From NCBI GenBank assembly GCA_947044365.1, contig OX345636.1:16045115-16109114 (forward strand): 64,000 nt of DNA. The letters run 5' to 3'. This document shows positions 1-12,700 of this stretch, piece by piece. The DNA is from Petrosia ficiformis (taxonomy: Eukaryota; Porifera; Demospongiae; Haplosclerida; Petrosiidae). The notes below the pieces were generated by a model that did no database searches, was not told the DNA's origin, and was given only the letters and a program-made list of their open reading frames with translations. The position numbers and the translations under genes are program-made. The first letter of the stretch is position 1; each line of letters starts with the position of its first letter.

Positions 1-395
1 AACACTAATTAACGGCATATAACATCCCTATAAAATAATTGCCTTATCTTTAATTTAGACAGGAAAAATGCCTTTTTAACTACCAGGTTCTTCACGCTTG
101 TTATTACTGTTTCTGTGATTATAAATCATATACATGTATCTGAAATAGCAGGATATATGTACATGTATGTATGTATATGTATATTACTAATAATCCATAG
201 ATTTTTTTTATGTTTCTAATCAACATTATGTTGTTGATTTTTCTTTTAAAGAGTCACATAATAATTTAGTCTCATATAGTACAAATGTATGATGACTCTT
301 TACTATGAGTATTGTAGTTTGCAAACTAGGTCACATAATAAAATCATATAAATAATAGATGCATATCTCAGGTATCACTATTTTTTAACAATTAG
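1..395. other. AT-rich intron upstream of gene 1 ApoL exon
   Basis: No coding exon is recognisable here. The stretch ends in a good acceptor (pyrimidine-rich tract then AG at 394-395) and is therefore most likely the last intron of gene 1. It contains short TACATGTA-rich simple sequence near 130-185. Confidence 0.5.
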
Positions 396-1173
396 GATTG
401 ATGAAGTTGAAATGGGACGCCAATTACAAAATAAACGTAGGGATCTCCTGCGTGAATGGAAAGGCAGACGTGAAGCTACCATCAAAAGGATCCGAACTAC
501 AGCAGAAAAACTAGTAAAACATCATCGAAATGTAAACATCTCTTATATTACAGGATCACTAGCTGCTATTGGTGGATCAAGTATTGCTATCCTAGGATTT
601 GCTCTTACTCCAGTAACATTCAGTGCATCACTAGGGCTTACACTTGTAGGTGCAGGCATAGCAGCAGCAGATGGGGTAACTGCAGCTGGGGCAAGCATTG
701 TTGATAAAGTTATCACTAAAACAAGAGTAAAAGAAGCAAAGGAGCAGTTAGACTTTGATCAAGATAAGTTGAAGGAAATTGCTCTGGTTCAGTATCAGAT
801 CAAAAAGCAGAATGAAAGGATCAGAGAGAAATGTCCAGATCTCAAGGACGTGGATATATTCCGAGTGACAGATGTATTTTCATATGCTCAAGGAATAGCC
901 AAAGTAGGTAATCTTGCTTATAGAGTAGGAGAGGCTGCAGGTATAAGTGCTGTAGAGTTTGGCTCACTTGGACTCCGGGCTGCTGGTGTTGTAGCAAGAA
1001 GTGTGGCTACTGCAGGTATTGTCCTAAATGTAGTGATAATACCAATAGAGATTGTGAGGAGTGGATATAATATTGCACATGGAAATGAAACTAAAGCTTT
1101 AAAACAACTTCGTGAAATAGCTAACGAACTAGAACAGCAAAAAAAAGAGATCTGTGATCAGATGAATGTGTAA
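396..1173 (+). CDS. Gene 1 (partial): terminal exon encoding an ApoL-like membrane domain
   Basis: This is the last exon of a gene whose 5' exons lie left of the window. It opens after an AG acceptor with one base completing a codon, then Ile-Asp-Glu-Val, just like the ApoL exons of genes 2, 3 and 4; the ATG at 412 is internal, not a start. The roughly 258-residue product has a basic amphipathic start (KRRDLLREWKGRREATIKRI), a glycine/alanine-rich hydrophobic hairpin (TGSLAAIGGSSIAILGFALT onward), a charged helical stretch (LDFDQDKLKEI), a second hydrophobic segment near the end (AGIVLNVVIIPIEIVRSG) and a charged coiled-coil tail. The hairpin matches the apolipoprotein-L family signature, whose members insert into intracellular membranes and can form channels. 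By analogy with its neighbours a caspase-like exon should precede it. The function in this organism is inferred. Confidence 0.8.
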
Positions 1174-1689
1174 ACAGAACTGGAATTTTAATATATATTT
1201 ACCTGTACATGTACATGTATATTTTATTTAGTGTTTAGTTTAATACATTTTTGGTGTGATTAATTTTTTAGGATATTTTTGTGAGCTGAATATACATGTA
1301 ATTATTTTCAAAACATCTATTCAGAGATATAATGTACTGTACAAATAGGTTCATACCCATCAAAACAGCAATCTATACCACACACACTTAACTAGGGGGA
1401 TGGGCAATATTTTAGAGATACCAAATTTCCTTAACTCTCTATAAATACAATACCGGTATTGCAACATTAAATCAAATTATTCACTCACACAGTCACACAA
1501 TATTTATTTACACAAAATGTTCAGTGCTAAAGGCTTCAAAATACATTTTGAAAGATATAATTATATATCACTTATAGGATGTGTGGTTTGTAACATACTT
1601 TGCGTGTGTAATACATACTAAAAATACATGAAAATTCATGTGCCTAGCATGCTAGCAATAGGCATAAACAAACACACACACAAACAAAC
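1174..1689. other. Intergenic, no gene seen
   Basis: AT-rich 3' flank of gene 1. I see no coding exon or defined element. Confidence 0.4.
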
Positions 1690-1819
1690 AAGCAGCCACA
1701 ATGGCTTCATTAAATATTAGAGCAGCCACTTTGGCAATAATCAGGCACAATGGCTTAGAACAATAATAATCAGTCACCATGGCTTACATAATAAGCAGCC
1801 ACAATGACTTAGAAATGAG
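1690..1819. repeat. Degenerate tandem repeat (CAGCCACAATGGCTTA units)
   Basis: About four imperfect copies of a unit resembling GCAGCCACAATGGCTTAGAA, spaced roughly 30 bases apart. A further copy resumes at 2598-2616, immediately right of the TIR element, so the element has inserted into this array. Confidence 0.6.
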
Positions 1820-1952
1820 TAGTCTCGTGCGCACAGACGTTCGATAAGGAACGTCTGGGGAAACTGTTATTGATTAAGTTAGCACGATGGAATTTAATTA
1901 GTTGCAATAGTCATGTGATAAACGTATGCATTACGCAAGGCGTCAAATAAAC

Positions 1953-2114
1953 ATGGCAGTGATCTGTTCAGCGTGTAGCACTTCTTTGAATGATGCTGGA
2001 TCACGAAGGAACTTAGAGGGAGAGTCTTCAACTGAAGTAAGATGTAAAATAAAAGAGTTACTTTGTAGAACAGAGAGTGCCCATGATGTTGAAGAATTCA
2101 TATCTGGGCCATAA
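1953..2114 (+). pseudogene. Short CxxC-motif ORF fragment inside TIR element
   Basis: Reading from the ATG at 1953 the product begins MAVICSACSTSLNDAGSRRN, with a Cys-x2-Cys pair followed by an Arg-Arg-Asn-Leu stretch, and stops after about 54 residues, overlapping the end of the opposing RecQ fragment. The other RecQ-bearing element begins an ORF with the near-identical MAVICLACGD at 20631. The shared start suggests a genuine transposon-encoded zinc-binding N-terminus, truncated here. Function unknown. Confidence 0.4.
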
Positions 2115-2460
2115 CTTCAATATCCCTGCTACTCTTCACATGAACAGCCTGCAAACCCTTTCTTGTCAATGATTTTACCTGGTCTGCAATGATAGCATCC
2201 AAAGGACTAACTACATGTATAAGTACTATAGAGTATGGAGAAGTGTAGCCTTTTAATGTATCAAACAGCATTGGCAGGATGATATAACATAATGACTTGC
2301 CAAAGCCAGTGGGTAAACAAACAAAAACATCGTGTCCTTTTACAAATTCTTTAATAGCATCCTTCTGTTCTTGTTTCAGGGAAGTATATCCCAAAGTTAC
2401 TACAACCTTTTCCAGCGCTGCAGTCAGATCTGTTTTCAACACGTCAGTCACGAACGTCAT
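2098..2460 (-). pseudogene. RecQ-family helicase N-terminal fragment
   Basis: The ATG at 2460 opens a 120-codon reading frame covering the start of a RecQ-type superfamily-2 helicase: an upstream glutamine-region (TSLKQEQKDAI), the Walker A box LPTGFGKSLCY, and a motif Ia-like stretch VVSPLDAIIADQVKSL. All later motifs (DEAH box, IV-VI, zinc/RQC region) are missing because the frame ends inside the TIR element. It cannot be an active helicase alone. It is carried within the 1820-2591 element and resembles the fragment at 20705-21025. Confidence 0.8.
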
Positions 2461-4096
2461 GTGATATTAATTATATTCATAAGTGTAGGTTGATCTGATT
2501 GGTCTGCACAAATCTGTGCAGAGCCCAACTTTGTCAATAGCAGTTTCCTCAGACGTTCCCTCCTTATCGAACGTCTGCACGCATGAGACTAAGAAATGAG
2601 CAGCCACAATGGCTTATAAAAATAAGGAAAAAGGAACAATGTACATGTATATTATAAATTATGAGTTGTAACACACCTTGTAAGTGAAACGAGAGGAACT
2701 CAATACTTCAATGATGTTAAATGCAGCCATTTATATCATATCACAACATGTGTACCTACAAGAAGTTTATATCATATAAATGTAAGTGCATTAATATACT
2801 AGTCTACAATATTTATAGCACAAATATGTACATGTAATCAGAGATGATTAAATAAACTACATTGGAATATTGCAATTACTAATTGATCAATAATGTATAA
2901 TAATTTGGATTTGAACTCAATGACACAGTAATGAATTATTGTGATAGATCTAGAGTTCACTATTGCTCTAGCACACCCTCCCTCCCCCTAACAACCACTA
3001 CTATATATAATGTATGGGTACTACCAGCTATAGTCTTGCTGGCCACCCTGTATTTGGGAGGGCCCAAAATGAGTCTGGTCACTCTCGTTGACGTTCCACA
3101 CATGAAAGTGTGCAGCACCAATCAGATCATAGCTGTCTAAAGGAATAGTAATTCCTTATCGTCTCAGAATGGCTAGATATTCATCAACCTGTGTCCCTAG
3201 AGCTATCTCGAATTGTGAATTTTCTCAATTATTGTATTCCTACTTGTCACTGAAAATCGACTACTTGTCAAGGAAAATCAAAAAAGTTTAATATTACCAA
3301 AATGACTAACAGATTGTCAGTCAGTACATTTAGGTAACAATCAAATACAATTCACATCTTCATTGTTGTACATATTTTGTACCTCAGTAGCTCCGTTCCA
3401 CGATGAGCTCTTTCAAAGTCTCAGCAAAAGAGGTGGGGCATATTAGTAAACACGTGCGTTCACGTGGCTTTCTAGTCAGTCTAATCCTCAGAGTTGACAT
3501 AATACCAGTTTAATTATAAAATTTCAACTTCAGGCTTAATAATTTAATTTGTAATTATAAAATCATTTTAAAACTGAAATTATATTGAGTCAGTATATAC
3601 ATTTCCATATATCTGTACCGAGATGTTGCTCTGATTGATGCTGGTATCTTCCCACTTATTTAGTCTACAATTTGACACATTAATTTTAATCTAGACTCAA
3701 ATTAGTGGCATATTTGCATTATTCATGTACTACACAACAAAAAAAAATGTGTACTTATAATGAAACTGAGAACTTCAGTGTATGCAAATTACAAGAAATG
3801 TATTTATGATGATATAATATTCACACACATCTAACAACATATTTGTGTAATTAATGTAATAGTAGAGTAGTTGGTGTAGTTAATAACAATTTCTTCTTTA
3901 GTTCTTTAGTATATAAAGTTCTTGTGTCTGGCGTTGTTGAATCATCATATCCCTTAAAGGTATATAACCCTTTCTCTTGGTCTCTTAGATAACCTTATAA
4001 AGGACATGATATTTCATCAACTATCAGATGCAACTAATCTCAAACTATTTGTGCCTGTAATATAAACAAAAATATACAAATTATTATAAGTAATAA

Positions 4097-4205
4097 TGCA
4101 TGTATAGTAAAAGTACATTATGCGTGTATAGTAAAAGTACATTATGCATGTATAGTAAAAGTACATTATGCATGTATAGTAAAAGTACACAACGTATGTA
4201 TAGTA
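4097..4205. repeat. 24-bp tandem repeat, about 4 units
   Basis: Units of ATGCATGTATAGTAAAAGTACATT recur with one or two changes. The paralogous site in copy B (about 18412-18435) has only one unit, so the array expanded after the segmental duplication, or contracted in copy B. Confidence 0.8.
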
Positions 4206-5371
4206 ATATAATGAGACAATTTGAGAGAACTGATTTATGAAGGGTTATAATACACAGAACACGATGGTTATATATATAATCACATCTTTTATAATATTTC
4301 GAATTAACTACAGAGCTCAATATAGTTACCTAATACAGCTTTATAAACCATACTATAAATAATTCCCTAATGAAAGATCATCTATTTAGCACAAATCCCA
4401 GTATAAATGGCTAAATGCCTGGTTTGTATAGTGTAAACCACAGACAAGTCTGAGACAACTTAATTTTCATTTAATGTCATTGTGGTTTCTTTTTTTAAAA
4501 CAGCAATTCAGCTATGCTAAATGTAATGACTCAACAGATTAAACTATGAATACGATTTAAATTACTAAGCCTCAGCTATTTGTATGATTTATAATCATTA
4601 CAATAATATATTTTATAAGCAGCATCAGTTAACAACTGAAATCAACACCCATTTACTAAAATGTTTTTATAAAGTCATGAAACCTAGCTATCTCTAACAT
4701 ATAATTGAAAAAGCATTGCTACAGTAGTACTGTAATTAGGTAGGTATAAAATGTAAGTTGATTTCTACTTTCTGAATAGAACAAATGTAATATTAGACTA
4801 CATGTATGATCAGTGTGACAAAACAGACATGGAGAAATTTAATTACAAAATAAGTAAGGCCCGGAATAATGAATAAAAGGTATCTTACAAGCTTCATTAT
4901 TCTGTGCCTTAATTATTTTGTAATTATAATCATGTTTTCATGTCTGAAACCAACCACATTATAATTTTTATAGTTCTTTATTTTTTAACAACGGCTGCTA
5001 AGAGCTACATTGCACTTTTTTTCCACTTGTCTGTGCTACTAAAGTGTGTCTTTTTTTATTCATGTGTCACACGAAATAATTCACTGAGCCCCTCGCATGA
5101 CATAACTTTCTTAACTACAAATACAATGTCATTCTTTTCTTACATTACACACATCTACATATTTCTATATTATATAATTATATAAAAATAATTACAATAT
5201 ATTTGTGTATACAATGAGGCCTAAAAGGGGGGTAGGTGGATGTGGGTGACAAACAGGGTTAGTGTGCTGTGCCTATTTGCAACCTAACTTCAAATGTCCA
5301 AATCCTCCCGCTCCTACCTAAATTCAACTCTATAATGTATATAATTATATTGTATTATATATACATAATAG

Positions 5372-5461
5372 TTATAACATGCCCAGGTGGGCTGTATCTG
5401 ATTCATAAGCATTATAAGTGATTATAATCAGATATATACTGACCAACTGGGCATGTTATAA
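5372..5461. mobile_element. 90-bp palindromic MITE, copy 1
   Basis: Begins TTATAACATGCCCAGGTGGG and ends with an inverted match (CCAACTGGGCATGTTATAA), with further inner complementarity around ATCTGATT. Related copies lie at 19561-19639 and 20131-20216. Confidence 0.7.
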
Positions 5462-5520
5462 TTGGCACTTGCATAGGTGGTTGCTAAGATACATTGAATA
5501 CTGCTAGGATGCTTAATTAT

Positions 5521-6743
5521 AGTGAAGTTTTGTTGCCTGAATCTGGTAATATCCAATCAGATTGTTAAGTTTATTAATTGATCACATGACTTCATAATTA
5601 TACAAAAAACGGCATATAAAAGCATACAGGTACAATAAAGTTTGTGAAATGTCCTGGATATCAGCATTCTACCCACATCTGGAGACCACGATTCACCACA
5701 TAAATAAACAAAGATTCCAATATTTGTGATACATGTAGGCAACCTGATTATGATGTCACTGCCTAGGAATGTTGGCCCAAGTAACCACTTACATGCACCA
5801 GGCAGTTTTTCACCGTGGGCCATGCCAGTTTAAGGGCAAGACCATACCATTCCATTTATTATCTACGTATGAATAATTAATGATACACTTATCAAAATGG
5901 CATCAGATCAAATCTCTGCAGTAACTGAAAATCTCTTCGTTCACAGTACCTGAAGGTATCGTGTTACTATTTCAGCCACCAGACTCCTTGATGGAAAGAG
6001 TGTCATCAAAGGGTCTGGTGGCTCAAATATTAGCACCAGGGTTTGTTGGTTAACTATGTTACCTAGAGTACAAACCCTATAAGTATTTGTACTCTTGACA
6101 TTCATTTAAAGTACACAGGAATATTTATATATACATGTATACATGAATGGTAAATTCCACAACAAAAACAACAGTTTTGCAGCTCTATTTTTAAAAATGG
6201 TGATTTATTTCATTTAAGAGAAATTCAACACTATTTGCTTAAAATGCATGAATTTACACACTGTGCAAGTGCATACATGTGTGCTGGTTTCTATATGTAA
6301 CTTAATAATATATTGCATGCTATAGTGAATAGCCTGTGTATGATAGCTCATTGTTTTGCTTATTTAATACTTACTGTACAATACTGAAACTTAATGCAAG
6401 TTATGGTAACATATATAAGTTTCAGTTTGCATTCATGTTTGCAAACACAATAGAAACATGTGTACACAATTCGAAAATATAATAATATGTGATACATTAT
6501 CCATGCAGATATAGTTTCTAATTCTCATGCCTGTAATCATCATAACAAATTATGTATACATGTAATATACCACAGTACGTTAAATTCAATGTACACAGTA
6601 ATTATATGAATGCACAAGGAATGTAAATACACATGAATACACTTACAATTAATGTAGTAAAATTCATCACGTGCTTTAATATTAGCACTGTCAGTGATAG
6701 TAATACACATATAGAAGACATTTCCTAAGCATAAACAACAAAG
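5521..6743. other. Intergenic region upstream of gene 2
   Basis: No coding exon is recognisable. It holds a strong hairpin at 5975-6022 and AT-rich sequence leading to the gene 2 start. No promoter motif could be defined with confidence. Confidence 0.4.
5975..6022. repeat. Near-perfect 19-bp-arm hairpin
   Basis: GCCACCAGACTCCTTGATG is followed after a 10-base loop by its inverted counterpart CATCAAAGGGTCTGGTGGC (two mismatches). A second, weaker inverted pair (AGGGTTTGT / ACAAACCCT) follows directly at about 6038-6080. Confidence 0.7.
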
Positions 6744-9700
6744 ATGTTTGACGATGAGTTGGATTGCCTGCTTCAGAGCTATCATCTACCACAAGAAATA
6801 CTTGAAAAACAGTGTGATGATCAGCTCTTTCTAAAGATGGCAATGGAAATTTCCAACTTCGATAATGCTGCACCATATTTCGGAATCACAGAGGCTGAAA
6901 TTAATGAAATTCATTTTGATCGCAAATTTGAAAGATCAAGAAAGTTACATATGTTGTGGAAATGGAAGAAAAAAAATGGAAGTCGTGCAACACACCGTGC
7001 TCTTGTTGCTATATTTCTAAGCATGAAAGAACGACAACTTGCAGAAATAGTCTTGAAATACATCAAACCAGTCAATTATGAATCATCACGTTCACGGGTG
7101 TCAGATATCAATCCAAGTGCAGGAGGAAAATATCCCAAATGGAAAGATAAAAGTGCACACGAGAAAGGATGCATTAAAGCTCAACTTATGATAGAAAATG
7201 AGTATGTTCGTCAATGTTATGCTGAGCTACTTGATGACATATTTATTTCCTTCAAAAAAAACATCGATTTTGACCGTTTGAAGGTATTTCTACGAGCCTA
7301 TGGAGTTAATTGTCAGGCTACCAACATTTCTGGAGTACTAACAGAACTACAAACACGTCATATATCATGGTTCAACAACCACTTCCTGAAAGTCCTCGTT
7401 CATCGCTATGGAAATGATGATGATAAACGTAACCTGGCACGTTACGAAAAAAATGTGCTCATTCCTTACCTTCAAAAATCAATATTTGAAATACCGTCGT
7501 GTTCTTTTAGTGAAGGTCATGAAACAGAAGGTTTTATCTACTTTTCCCTATGTTTAACAGATGCTTCACCAAATGGACAATATATCTCTGTAATCCAACT
7601 GAGATTATCTAGACTGTTGGGAATAAAAGATGGGTTACTAAAATTAATTCGTTTCGATGAAGGAAGCACAATTTTGATTTTTGCACTACCAGACACACTA
7701 CTTAACATTCCTGGAATACGACAATCAATTGAGAAGTATTTTGTGTTTGATCACGAAAAAAATGTTTACACCACAAAAACTAACATAATGTAAGTTAATG
7801 TTTTTCATTTCTTATGACAAAATTATGCCTCTACTTACAATTTAAAAAGTATATATGTATAATTCAAGAGCTAACAGTGTCATTGTAAAAACAGATAGCC
7901 TGATTCTCAGCTGTTGTTGATTTTGTTAAGACACGAAACAAATATCTTGTGGTATTAGCCATTTATTCATAACCAGCTACTTCTGTCTGAGCATAAAATG
8001 ACAGGATAGCATATAGCAGTATGATATTAACTGTAATAGTACAAAGTACAATATGACATCATTACGTATGTAGACATGAATACACATACTCCATACTACT
8101 AACTCAACAACACTATATACCTAATACGTAATCCTGTAACCAACTAAACCAAGTATATGTATCAATCCATTGTTCTACCGTGAAAATAGCATGTAACTAT
8201 GGAATGGCCAAAATTATAATGCACAAAATGCTTTGTAGAATTTTCCAAGTTGCTATGTAAATTAACAAGTGACACATAACCTATGATTATCATTGATTTC
8301 CGTTTTAAAAGCTGTTAGACATCATATCAGTCATACTACACTATTAATTTACTTAGTCATTGTGAACAACAACATTCCAAAACATATCCTATTCTATCTT
8401 ATGATGTGACATGCAATTCATGTAACAAAGCATGTGATTAAAAGAATCAATTCATTTTTTTTTCTTGTTATAGCAAAATTTGTCCACAATTTGATATGGA
8501 CTGTACTGTGCACTACCTTTTACCTACATGTACTATCTATGTTAGTGCTGAGCACTGCCCTTTACCTACATGTACTATCTATTATGTTAGTGCTGTGCAC
8601 TGACCTTTACTTACATGTATTATCTACCCTTTATTAATATACTATCTATACCCTTTCAATTCTTACTTGAGAAAGAAACATTTTTCCTGAACCAACAAAT
8701 CTCCAACAACAGACATACCCTAAAATGTTGATTAAGCCTAAAAATGGTCTCGATATACTAACAAAAATCACACTTTCTTAATCTATTATACATGTACATA
8801 ATTATAATCATAATTATAATCATGGCTGCATACCTAATGATGTATAATGCACTTTGCACTATTACAACTAATTATCATAATATAATATGCTATCCTATGC
8901 TCAGATGTAACTGGCAATGATTTAATTTATTCCTTTGCATTTGCTTGATACTATGCAAATTGTTAAAATGAAATGCAAATAAGATAACTGTTTTCACAGT
9001 GATATAATTATTATTATGAATTGATAAAATGGATTTGATACAACCTGTAATATATATGTTCTTTAGATCCAGTGTCTTAATTAACTAATACCTTGTGCCA
9101 ATCATAAAACTGTAACTAACTAGTGATTTAGCACATGTAAAAACTATAATGTTATGCATTGATCCTGAAATGTTTTATGAACACCGTAAAATGTACTAAA
9201 CCTTTGAACAAAATAAAAAATGTATATTTTATGGTGATATATATGTCTCAATCTTATTACAGTGCACAACAGCTACTATATCCAGACATAGATGATAAAA
9301 ACAGAAAAGAGTTGGAAGGTAAATGAGTACATTACATCATTGTAATAAACATGCTATTGTCTAATTCATGCAACAAGGCACAGAAAGTAAAAAGTATACT
9401 CTATGTAATGAATCAGGGTTCCTAAGTTATCACTGTTGTACTTCTCCTAATATACATTTATGTAACAACTAAACTCTTAATCATACTTGAGTCACATTAT
9501 ATCAGTGATGTTTCACACTGTATTATCATCAAGTACGGTACCATTTTGTACAACTGCTTCTATGAAATTTGTGAATGGGAAGTAACCCCACTATATGTTT
9601 ACTTAGCTACAATCATTCTCCACATGTCAGACACAATTATAGTAGCAGCACTTCACATCAGCAGTTAATCAAATGTTTTAAATAACATGGAATTCATATG

Positions 9701-12700
9701 TATCCAAGTAAAATTAATGACTAAAGGATCAACCTGTTCTGCACATGCAGTGTGGTAATCTGGTGTGTAGCTTTATAAGACTAAACAAAGAGTGGTGGAT
9801 GATTATGGTTCACCTGAGCTAGTGTCGTATTGTGTGGCACTTGAAGAATTGGCACAACTCAGTAAAATTCTTGTATTGTTACTAATAAAATGGAATGTAT
9901 ACATATTTAGTGTACTTCTAGTGTTGTTCCAACATACGTATGCACTGCAAAAACAGATTGATTCTTTAACTATTTACTTGGTTATATGTATATTATATGA
10001 TTTATATCTCCTTAACTGCTGATGTGAAGTGCTGCTTTGTGCATAACTCCTGAATACAGCAGTATGGTGTGAAATGGCATATTATGCAAACTCTAAAATA
10101 AAATTATTGGTTATATAGTACAGTTGCAAGTATTTAACAATTAGTTGATTATTCAGAATACCAAAGTCATAGCTACATGTATTTTGTACAGTTAGTTGAA
10201 GCACCATAATTTTAGGGTGCTGTCAAATCAAATTTTGTGCAAACAATTTAGTACGAGTTTACTACTACACTGTAAAAATGAATGGGTTATATTTGGTTAC
10301 ATGAGTTTCAATTCCTATATAAATCAATGCTTATTTCATGTCTAACTAGGTAATGTTTACAAGTAGTAATTTGATTTGATCTATATTGACTAGTGTACAA
10401 AGTACATGCCATAATAAAAAATGGTAACAAAAGCAATACAATGTGCTGACTTTTCTAATATCTGTTATCTGTGGAGTACATCACATATTACAAGTAAAAA
10501 TTCATGTACATACTAATATTGATTAATTACTCTGGAATGAGCTAGTAACATCTGTTGTTTTCGCAGATGTTGGAATTGGAATACACCACAAGTTATATGT
10601 CCTTTACCTCTACATGTTATAACAACAAACATTGCCTGATGTCATTCATTGCTACTAAATGAATGCTCAAACCTCCTCATGGTGAAGCTATTTAGCATTA
10701 TTATTCATTCTCAAAGTTCATAAACATAGTAAAAGAAAGCAGCATGTGGCATCCAATAACTTTCAGAAAATGGCCATAATTACTTTGAAATTATAACAAT
10801 TATGTATTCATTCTATAATTAAACAATGACATGACAATTTGATCCAAATAGTATGACACCAGCAAATATGAATACATGTATGTTTAATAATGTACATGTT
10901 TTTTTTAGTAGTCGTCAGTTTACTTCCTAGGATATTCATTTGATATTATAATTATACATTTGTGAACTGTTTGTATAGTTGAAACCATACAACTTCACAC
11001 ACAATGACTCAGCCACTATTCATTCTCCTAAGACATATACTGATTTAGCCTGTTATAATTATTTGGACAAAACCCTCAGAATCCAAATAATGCAATCCCA
11101 CCAAATCAGTGTAAAACCTATGCAAATTGTATTAGAACTATGGAAAACTGTTTAGTACTTCATACTTGATACGTACAAGTACAAAATCATAACCATAAAC
11201 ACAGAAATTTTCATCAGTAAAAAAATTTACACATGAATTAAATCGTTGTATAAATTAAACAGCACCAAATATTAGTTGGTAGGAATGTACAAAAATTTAA
11301 TGGCAAATTAGAAGGACTTTGAGTTGTTTCCCAGACTATACAATTACCAACATTCTGTCTTATCATGCCATCCATTATTCACAGGTACAGATGCATATAA
11401 CACACCTCCTGGATTTTGTTTGATTATCAATAATTGCATGTTCGATCAAAGTTCCCCAATACCATGTGGAGAGGTGGATGAGGATACCATGAAGAGAATT
11501 TTCCAGCAACGTGGGTTTATAGTGGATGCTCGACGAGATCTCACCAAGTTACAAATGTTACAAGTTCTGGAAGAATATCAAAACATAGAACACACTGGAT
11601 GTTTCGTTGTTATTATTCTCAGTCATGGAAGGGATGGAGTTGTTCTCAGTAGTGATGACCAAGAAATACATATTGCTGACATCGAAAAAGAATTTCATCA
11701 AAGTAAATGTCCATCTCTCCAAGGAAAGCCTCGTATATTCGTTATCGATGCATGCAGAGGTCAAGAAGACAGCATAGAGTTTACCAGTAGTACACAAACC
11801 TCTACTGATCTCACAAAAAAGCCTTTTACCAGTTCGTTAATATTCAATCGATCACGACAAAGCGAAGACCCAGAGATGGCTGATACTGCAATAATTTATG
11901 CAGTTTCAGACAAAAAGAAGGGTAGTCACAGCTGTTTGAGGAAGTTATGTGTGAAGGAATAGAAAGAGACATGGAATTCAACACCATCATGACTGAAGTC
12001 CATTATCGAATTTACAGAATCCAACCTGAAACTAGAAATTCCTCGACAGTGGATATAGTAACCAGACTTAGACACCAGTACTACTTTAAATTGTAAGTGT
12101 TTTATCAAACATCCATTCTTTTGCCCCCCATTTGTTTACAAAAATACACATACCATTACTGTATGCTTACATACTTATGAATATTGTATCATAAATGTTC
12201 TGCTTACCTTTAACAATAATTAGGATTGAACTGGAGGTTGTACGTGCATTACAAACAAAACTGAGAGATACTATTTGTGAATGGAGAGGAATACGAGACA
12301 ATACAATCAGAATGATTCGAAATATAACGGCAAATCTCGTAACACATCGTCAAAATGTTAACATTTCTCTTATTACTGGATCACTAGCTGCTATCGGTGG
12401 ATCAGGTATTGCTATCCTAGGATTTGCTCTTGCTCCGGTAACATTCGGTGCATCACTAGGGCTTACAATTGTAGGTGTCGCCATAGCAACAGCAGGTGGG
12501 TTAACTGCAGCTGGGGCAAGTATTACTGACACAGCTCTCACTAAAAATGGAGTAACTGAAGCACAGAAACAGTTAACATATGATCAAGGCAAGTTGCAAG
12601 AAATTCAGGCGATGCAGGATCAGATAACAGAGCAGAACCTAATGATGAAGGAAAGATGTCGTAATCTCAAGAACGTAAACATATTTCGGGGGATATCTGT

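Larger units (their letters stand above)
1820..2591. mobile_element. Non-autonomous TIR transposon with convergent CxxC and RecQ gene starts
   Basis: The ends are inverted repeats of about 40 bp (left begins TAGTCTCGTGCGCACAGACG; right, read inverted, begins TAGTCTCATGCGTGCAGACG). A perfect 9-bp direct repeat AGAAATGAG flanks it at 1811-1819 and 2592-2600, as expected for a target-site duplication. Inside, a short plus-strand ORF with a CxxC motif and a minus-strand RecQ N-terminal fragment face each other. A second element with the same layout lies at 20480-21050. The arrangement suggests an internal deletion of a longer two-gene transposon, or capture of host gene fragments. The 9-bp duplication would fit Mutator-like or related superfamilies, but I cannot assign it. 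Confidence 0.75.
2970..5520. repeat. Segmental duplication, copy A (partner 15892-19700)
   Basis: Long collinear similarity to 15892-19700 read by eye: for example ATTTGGGAGGG near 3055 and 15975, TCTCAGAATGGCTAGATATT near 3165 and 16095, and the stretch around GGTAGGTATAAAAT near 4745 and 18975. Copy A lacks the CACTG-ended insertion present in copy B; the uninterrupted site is at 3818/3819. I see no conserved coding frame in it; ORFs here look incidental. Confidence 0.8.

Noticed and set aside
412..1173. Stand-alone ApoL gene starting at the ATG at 412
   Set aside because: The homologous frame extends upstream to a splice acceptor at 394-395, as in genes 2, 3 and 4; the ATG is internal.
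4097..4205. CRISPR-like spaced repeats
   Set aside because: Units are directly abutting tandem repeats without unique spacers, in an animal-like genome.
4084..4320. 78-codon minus-strand ORF
   Set aside because: It is a read-through of the 24-bp tandem repeat (repeated LLLYMHNV units), not a protein gene.
8434..8637. 67-codon plus-strand ORF in gene 2 intron
   Set aside because: It translates the minisatellite and has no domain.
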